Part shown: positions 34,345 through 38,204 of the stretch, one piece after another | Layout of the letters: the number at the start of each line of letters is the position of its first letter | Position numbering within the stretch: position 1 is the stretch's first letter | NCBI GenBank assembly: GCA_905235525.1 | Contig: CAJOLW010000042.1 | Coordinates: 1-38,204 of the forward strand | Reading direction: 5' to 3' | Source of the DNA: an uncultured Bacteroidaceae bacterium | Lineage (GTDB): Bacteria; Bacteroidota; Bacteroidia; Bacteroidales; Bacteroidaceae | Length of the DNA: 38,204 nucleotides | The notes under the pieces: model-generated | Seen by the model: the letters and a program-made list of their open reading frames with translations, nothing else | Database searches by the model: none | What the model was told of the DNA's origin: nothing | Position numbers and translations under genes: made by a program

Positions 34345-35444
34345 ATATACCCTATCTTGAATTGAAAAAAGTGACGGCGCTGCATACCGATGAAATACAA
34401 CGGGCTGTGGCAGAAGTGGTAGGTAGCGGATGGTACCTGCAAGGGCAGGCTGTACAGCAGTTCGAACAGCACTATGCCGACTATATCGGTACACGCTTCT
34501 GTGTGGGTGTGGCTAACGGATTGGATGCCCTCACCCTCACCCTACGTGCCTACATGGAAATGGGAAAACTCAGCGAAGGTGATGAAATCCTTGTTCCTGC
34601 CAACACCTTCATCGCCACTGTTCTTGCCATCACCGAAAACCGTTTGAAGCCTGTCTTCATCGATGTCGATGCCCAGACGCTCGACCTCAATCTTGAAGCC
34701 CTTCAACAAGCCATCACCCCCCGCACTAAAGCACTCCTGCTCGTGCATCTCTACGGGCGATGTACCTACAACGAGAGCATACAGACTCTTTGTGACAGCA
34801 ACCACCTCCTGCTCATCGAAGACAATGCACAGGCACACGGATGCCGTTACGGAACAAGGCGCACAGGTTCCCTCGGACATGCCGCATGCCACAGTTTCTA
34901 TCCCGGTAAAAATCTCGGTGCGTTAGGTGATGCAGGTGCTGTGACCACCGACGATGAAGCCTTGGCACAAACCATCCGCTCTATCGCCAACTATGGGTTC
35001 TCCGAAAAATACATCGCCCAGCACAAAGGGCGCAATAGTCGATTGGACGAAGTGCAGGCAGCCGTGCTTGATGTGAAACTCAAATACCTTGACGAGGAAA
35101 ACCGCCGACGGATGGACATTGCACGTACATATTACAACAAGATCAAGAATGATGCGGTACGCTTACCTGTTCCCATGGGGGAGGGAAGCAATGTCTATCA
35201 TATCTTCCCAGTCTTCACATCCTGTCGTGATGACTTGCAAGCCTTCCTGCTCAACAAAGGCATCCACACCCTCATCCACTATCCTGTACCTCCCCACCAG
35301 CAAACTTGCTACCAAGAATACAACCACCTCTCCTTGCCTGTTGCTGAACAACTGGCTCGTGAGGAACTGAGCCTTCCGCTCAATCCCACCATGACCCATG
35401 AAGAGGTGGCATACGTCGTGGATATGGTAAATTGTAAATCATAA
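34341..35444 (+). CDS. DegT/DnrJ/EryC1/StrS aminotransferase (FdtB-like)
   Basis: 367 residues from the ATG at 34341, which overlaps the preceding TGA; a GTG at 34332 is in frame but less likely. Features of PLP sugar aminotransferases: [13 protein letters not shown] (phosphate cradle), [17 protein letters not shown] with Asp161, and [14 protein letters not shown] with Schiff-base Lys190. [12 protein letters not shown] and a C-terminal HYPVPPHQQ also match. With the FdtA-like cupin it forms the pair that makes a 3-amino-3,6-dideoxyhexose nucleotide from a 4-keto sugar. pfkA starts 16 bp downstream. Confidence 0.9.
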   Translation: MNIPYLELKKVTALHTDEIQRAVAEVVGSGWYLQGQAVQQFEQHYADYIGTRFCVGVANGLDALTLTLRAYMEMGKLSEGDEILVPANTFIATVLAITENRLKPVFIDVDAQTLDLNLEALQQAITPRTKALLLVHLYGRCTYNESIQTLCDSNHLLLIEDNAQAHGCRYGTRRTGSLGHAACHSFYPGKNLGALGDAGAVTTDDEALAQTIRSIANYGFSEKYIAQHKGRNSRLDEVQAAVLDVKLKYLDEENRRRMDIARTYYNKIKNDAVRLPVPMGEGSNVYHIFPVFTSCRDDLQAFLLNKGIHTLIHYPVPPHQQTCYQEYNHLSLPVAEQLAREELSLPLNPTMTHEEVAYVVDMVNCKS

Positions 35445-35460
35445 AAAAGTAAATGATAAT

Positions 35461-36441
35461 ATGGCTGAAATTAAAACAATCGGAATCATCACCTCGGGAA
35501 ACGATGCTCCTGGCATGAACTGTGCCATCCGTGCAGTCACACGTGCTGCCATCTATAACGGACTTAAGGTGAAAGCCGTCTATCACGGTTACAAAGGACT
35601 CATCGAGGGCGACATCGTCGAATTCGAGACACAGAGCGTCAGCAACATCATTCAGTATGGAGGCACCATCCTCAAATCCTCTCCATCCAAGGAGTTCAAG
35701 AACCCGGAAGGAAGAAAGAAAGCATACGAGAATTTGGTGAAGGAAAACATCGATGCACTCATCGTCATCGGTGGTGACGGTACTATTCATGGCGCTCGCA
35801 TCTTCGCACAGGAATTCGATTTCCCTTGCATCGCCATCCCCGCCACCATCGACAACAACCTTTGTGGCACCGACACCACCATCGGCTATGACACCGCCCT
35901 CAACACCATCATGCAGACCGTCGATAAGATTCGTGATACTGCCACCAGCCACGAACGCCTCTTCTTCGTTGAGGTGATGGGCGATGGTGCAGGATTCCTT
36001 GCCCTCAACAGTGGCATTGCAGCAGGAGCGGAAGAAGCCATCGTGCCCACCATCGAGGTGGAAGACGAACAACTGAATCATTTCATTCAGAAAGGCTTCC
36101 GAAAGACCAAGGGAAGTTCCATCGTGCTTGTGGCAGCCAACGAACAGACAGGTGGTGCTATGCACTATGCCGAACTGGTCAAGAATCAGTACCCCGAACT
36201 TGATGTGCGCATCTCCATCATCGGTCATGCCCAGCGAGGAGGGCATCCCACGGCTCACGACCGCATCATCGCCAGTCGCATGGGGGCAGCCTCTATCCAA
36301 GCCATCCTGAAAGGACTCCGCAACGTCATGGTCGGCATTGACAACGATGAGATTGTCTATGTCCCTTTCTCTCGTGCTATTAAGGAGGACCGTGCCATCG
36401 ACCGCAACCTGCTCGACATCCTCCACAACATATCCATCTAA
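35461..36441 (+). CDS. pfkA: ATP-dependent 6-phosphofructokinase homologue with substituted active-site residues
   Basis: 326 residues, group A PFK fold. GGDGT (104-108) with Gly rather than Asp indicates the ATP type. Catalytic Asp131 in TIDNN, Arg166 in SHERLFF, and [14 protein letters not shown] are present. Four strongly conserved positions differ from E. coli PfkA by my alignment: SGGD becomes SGND (Asn14), the Arg72 position becomes Pro75 ([11 protein letters not shown]), Asp129 becomes Asn133, and Arg171 in the MGR motif becomes Asp175 (VMGDGAGF). These touch ATP, the transferred phosphate and Mg2+, so activity may be altered. The ATG at 35461 follows a 16-bp gap after the aminotransferase gene, and a strong terminator follows. 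Several PFK paralogues are usual in this phylum. Confidence 0.88.
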   Translation: MAEIKTIGIITSGNDAPGMNCAIRAVTRAAIYNGLKVKAVYHGYKGLIEGDIVEFETQSVSNIIQYGGTILKSSPSKEFKNPEGRKKAYENLVKENIDALIVIGGDGTIHGARIFAQEFDFPCIAIPATIDNNLCGTDTTIGYDTALNTIMQTVDKIRDTATSHERLFFVEVMGDGAGFLALNSGIAAGAEEAIVPTIEVEDEQLNHFIQKGFRKTKGSSIVLVAANEQTGGAMHYAELVKNQYPELDVRISIIGHAQRGGHPTAHDRIIASRMGAASIQAILKGLRNVMVGIDNDEIVYVPFSRAIKEDRAIDRNLLDILHNISI

Positions 36442-36463
36442 CATTCCTGATGATTCAGAAAGG

Positions 36464-36509
36464 AAAGAGGGGCATAATCAATCGCTTGACTGATTATGCC
36501 CCTCTTTTT
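36464..36509. terminator. Bidirectional terminator between convergent genes
   Basis: A perfect 17-bp stem (36464-36480 with 36491-36507) containing GAGGGGCATAATCA and a 10-nt loop is followed by a T-run to 36509. The A-run on the left arm makes it usable on the minus strand too. It lies between pfkA and the minus-strand orphan gene. Confidence 0.95.
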
Positions 36510-36542
36510 GGTTGGTGAGGTGCCATGTGTTCAGAAAGGTCG

Positions 36543-36896
36543 TCACCATTCAATCTTGATGCCTCTGAACCTCTCTGGGTAGCGAATGTAAATCATGTTA
36601 ATCAATGTGATTGTGAGGTGGAGTTTCGTCTGGCGACCAGGTGTATAACCCTCACGCCATATTTGCTTCAGACACACATCGGCTTCTTCCTCATACACAT
36701 AAAATTTGATGCGCTTGTTATCATCGTTTGTGTCCTTGTCTGTATAGTGATAGATACATGAACTCTCTGCATTACCCTTCACTGTTCTCAGGCAATGGTA
36801 CCACGTGTCCACTTTCTTCCCGCTGACATCGTCGAGAATCTCATTCGCAAACTCCGTAGCGGTCTGCTTGTTCTCTGTTTCCAATGAAATTTTCAT
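36543..36896 (-). CDS. Hypothetical 117-residue protein
   Basis: I do not recognise this protein. It is soluble, with no signal or membrane segment. The pattern is helix (KQTATEFANEILDDVSG), strands (SCIYHYTD, KRIKFYVYEE), a charged loop and a hydrophobic helix-like stretch near the C-terminus (LHLTITLINMIYI). The frame has an ATG start at 36896, a promoter-like element just upstream and a terminator downstream, which supports a real gene. It is convergent with pfkA and follows the Cas1 gene on the same strand after a 196-bp gap, in a segment that looks accessory. Confidence 0.6.
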   Translation of the reverse strand: MKISLETENKQTATEFANEILDDVSGKKVDTWYHCLRTVKGNAESSCIYHYTDKDTNDDNKRIKFYVYEEEADVCLKQIWREGYTPGRQTKLHLTITLINMIYIRYPERFRGIKIEW

Positions 36897-36919
36897 GGCT
36901 GTAAAAGTTTTGTTGGTTG

Positions 36920-36927
36920 CAAAGATA
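36920..36927 (-). promoter_or_regulatory. Probable -7 element for the 117-residue protein
   Basis: CAAAGATA on the plus strand reads TATCTTTG on the minus strand, followed by CAACC, 24 bp before the start codon. A -33 box is not clear. Confidence 0.55.
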
Positions 36928-36977
36928 GCATATTTCCTTAAATAAAAAAGAAAAATGTGAAAGAAAATACTTGGTGT

Positions 36978-37004
36978 GGACTATTTTCTTAAAAAAATAG
37001 ACCA
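36978..37004. repeat. Hairpin between the Cas1 gene and the orphan gene
   Basis: TGGACTATTTT (36978-36988) pairs with AAAATAGACCA (36994-37004) with one A-A mismatch. A T5 follows on the plus strand only. Its direction of use is unclear, since both flanking genes are on the minus strand. Confidence 0.5.
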
Positions 37005-37092
37005 TTTTTGCCTGTTATGTTATACAGATTGATGAGTTTCCCAATGTATTTCCCCTTTCTTCATCGAAACAGAAGAGAAACCTCTCCTGACA

Positions 37093-37866
37093 TTAAAAAA
37101 ACTCCACCATTGCAGGTTTGTCGTAAACACACTTTTTCGTATGTTTGCGGTTAAGGCTGTGATATGTATTTAGTTCCTGGCTATCTGGTGACATTATAAT
37201 GCTTATGTCACAACATTTGCAGGGTATCATTTTTTTGACCCTTTCCCTATGCACAGCAGCATTGCTCCCAGTGGTGCAGTATCTAACGTACATATTTGCA
37301 TGCAGATGATAGAAGCCATCTTCCAGCATTGATCTATCAAAGATCTTTTGTGCCTCGCCATATCTGTCTCTAATAAAGCCTTTTCCCATTAGATATCTCC
37401 AATATACCTTTGCTGCCATTCCCTCCCTGTTTGTGGAATCACCACTTTTCACATTTCCATAATATTGTGCTAAAAGTTTCTGCCCTTTGCCAAGTTTCTC
37501 GAGTAGCAAAGACTGGTTCAATATTTTGGCTTCGACAATCTGTTGCCACGCTCTCTTTTTAAGAGTTGCTGAAGCATTCAACTGATGCTGGAATCGTTTT
37601 GACTGCATGCTATTAGAGTCCAAATCCATTGTCATTGATACTGGCATATGTGTTTCATTACAATACACAATACTAACATTGTTCTTTGCCAATCTTACCA
37701 TCAAAGGAATAGAGACTCTTACCGAATGATGGTCAATCATTATCATCCCGATGTCTTCGATTGGTCTTAAGAATATTTCTCCAGTCTCACCATTGGTAAT
37801 AACAATCATACCTCCGCTAACAGATAGTTCTTTTGCTGTCTCAATTACTAAAGTTTGTTTTGCCAT
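37093..37866 (-). CDS. cas1: Stand-alone, diverged type II-like CRISPR integrase Cas1
   Basis: 257 residues; the ATG is at 37866. Residues 1-173 match type II Cas1 clearly: RPIEDIGMIMID (34-45), NNVSIVYCNETHMPVSM (62-78), MQSKRFQHQLNASATLKKRAWQQIV (87-111), SGDSTNREGMAAKVYW (141-156) and GFIRDRYGEAQ. Glu148 is the first catalytic residue. Beyond 173 the match is weak but seems colinear (SMLEDGFYHLHA where MLNYGYxxLRA is usual), and His206 and Asp220 fall near the spacing of His205 and Glu220 in S. pyogenes Cas1. The protein is about 30 residues shorter than usual and has a Cys/His-rich end (CKCC, HTKKC). No cas2, cas9 or CRISPR array is in the window and no canonical promoter is visible. It may be a degenerate remnant or a repurposed solo Cas1. 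Confidence 0.82.
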   Translation of the reverse strand: MAKQTLVIETAKELSVSGGMIVITNGETGEIFLRPIEDIGMIMIDHHSVRVSIPLMVRLAKNNVSIVYCNETHMPVSMTMDLDSNSMQSKRFQHQLNASATLKKRAWQQIVEAKILNQSLLLEKLGKGQKLLAQYYGNVKSGDSTNREGMAAKVYWRYLMGKGFIRDRYGEAQKIFDRSMLEDGFYHLHANMYVRYCTTGSNAAVHRERVKKMIPCKCCDISIIMSPDSQELNTYHSLNRKHTKKCVYDKPAMVEFF

Positions 37867-37932
37867 TTTTTTTGTAAAAATACTAAAAAAACAGGGATAA
37901 TATAGTGTTATGACGAAAAAAGAGTCATTTTT

Positions 37933-37963
37933 TTTGGTGTCAAATGGATTTTAATTACCTTTG
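37933..37963 (+). promoter_or_regulatory. Promoter of the candidate small RNA
   Basis: TTTG at 37933-37936 and TACCTTTG at 37956-37963 with a 19-bp spacer, an excellent match. It is divergent from the Cas1 gene and not followed by a normal-length gene before the next terminator. Confidence 0.75.
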
Positions 37964-37968
37964 CAACA

Positions 37969-38068
37969 GATCATTACCATTTAGAGGTTTGGAACATCTC
38001 TTATGATAAAAACAATAAAAGTGCATTTTTTGTTTTTTCAAGGCAGAAATGAAAATTTTCTGCCTTTT
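37969..38068 (+). ncRNA. Candidate small RNA of about 100 nt
   Basis: Bounded by a strong promoter upstream and an intrinsic terminator at 38041-38068. The 5' part can fold: ATCAT (37970-37974) with ATGAT (38003-38007), and AGAGG (37983-37987) with TCTCT (37997-38001). An A/T-rich unpaired linker follows, then the terminator hairpin. A 26-codon frame (ATG at 38003) runs through the terminator, so a leader peptide is an alternative. I know no family for it. Confidence 0.5.
38041..38068 (+). terminator. Intrinsic terminator of the candidate small RNA
   Basis: AGGCAGAAA (38041-38049) pairs with TTTCTGCCT (38057-38065), and the T-run extends to 38068. Confidence 0.75.
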
Positions 38069-38093
38069 GTATGCTTGAAATGTTAAATTATCA

Positions 38094-38148
38094 CCAAAAG
38101 ATGATTTTTTTTCTTGTGAAATGCTTGTGTAATATCCAAAAGATGATT
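38094..38148. repeat. 13-bp direct repeat at the last promoter
   Basis: CCAAAAGATGATT occurs at 38094-38106 and 38136-38148, 42 bp apart. The second copy ends on the first base of the -7 element, a position suited to an operator. Confidence 0.75.
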
Positions 38149-38155
38149 AACTTTG
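38125..38155 (+). promoter_or_regulatory. Promoter of the truncated last gene
   Basis: CTTG with TTG at 38125-38127 and TAACTTTG at 38148-38155, spacer 20 bp. The leader before the ATG at 38183 is about 20 nt. Confidence 0.65.
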
Positions 38156-38182
38156 CATTGTCAAATTAAAAAAGCAATCAAT

Positions 38183-38204
38183 ATGGAGTTAACAAGAAAA
38201 GAAG
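38183..38204 (+). CDS. Start of an unidentified gene, cut by the window edge
   Basis: ATG at 38183 opens MELTRKE before the window ends. The promoter and direct repeat upstream support a real start. Too little is present to identify it. Confidence 0.5.

Noticed and set aside
37093-37350. Frameshift explaining the odd Cas1 C-terminus
   Set aside because: Translation of the alternative frame after residue 173 gives no Cas1-like sequence, whereas the annotated frame keeps a faint colinear match with His206 and Asp220 at near-normal spacing.

Overview
The window comes from a chromosome of the phylum Bacteroidota, most likely a Prevotella-like member of the Bacteroidales. Evidence: nearly every gene start that follows an intergenic gap is preceded by the Bacteroidota promoter pattern (-33 TTTG, about 19-20 bp, -7 TAnnTTTG). 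Shine-Dalgarno sequences are weak. The window also carries lineage-typical genes: the type IX secretion protein PorQ, an OstA-like protein, DUF1573 and DUF5683 proteins, MeaB, and the parA-parB-DUF5683-lytic transglycosylase-relA order. It is mostly core chromosome with accessory material at the right end and in a few intergenic gaps. All family assignments come from reading motifs by eye.

Layout. 1-725 (minus): a secreted DUF1593 protein cut by the window edge. 1091-7766: der, a small lipoprotein, an Na+-dependent NSS transporter, then the proteostasis block tig-clpP-clpX. 7903-12166: recQ with an unusual internal insertion, and guaB. 12167-12886: a gene-free island crowded with palindromes and short repeats. 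12950-19680: an envelope biogenesis operon (two SurA/parvulin-type periplasmic isomerases, an OstA/LptA-like protein, a small membrane protein) ending in mutL, which contains an 11-G tract. 19925-21094: an abundant OmpA-type porin with highly biased codons. 21449-21858: tRNA-Pro and tRNA-Val followed, before the terminator, by a 43-bp tandem repeat array. 22060-28265: parA, parB, DUF5683, lytic transglycosylase and relA/spoT. 28311-35444: a DUF1573 protein and then a run of translationally overlapping genes, meaB-porQ-cmk-ispH followed by a three-gene amino-deoxysugar cassette (FdtA-like cupin, acyltransferase, DegT aminotransferase). 35461-36441: a divergent phosphofructokinase ended by a strong bidirectional terminator.

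Right end (36543-38204): accessory-looking, lower in GC by eye. It holds a minus-strand orphan protein and a minus-strand, stand-alone, diverged type II-like Cas1 with no cas2, cas9 or CRISPR array in view. These are followed by a promoter-terminator pair that looks like a small RNA gene of about 100 nt, and by the first codons of another gene behind a 13-bp direct repeat.

The observations most worth a second look are the poly-G tract in mutL (possible phase-variable mismatch repair), the repeat array co-transcribed with the tRNAs, the solo Cas1 next to a candidate small RNA, the palindrome island upstream of the chaperone operon, the 136-residue insertion in RecQ, the active-site substitutions in the phosphofructokinase, and heptanucleotide-periodic tracts at gene boundaries, one of which places an ATG every seven bases at a start site.
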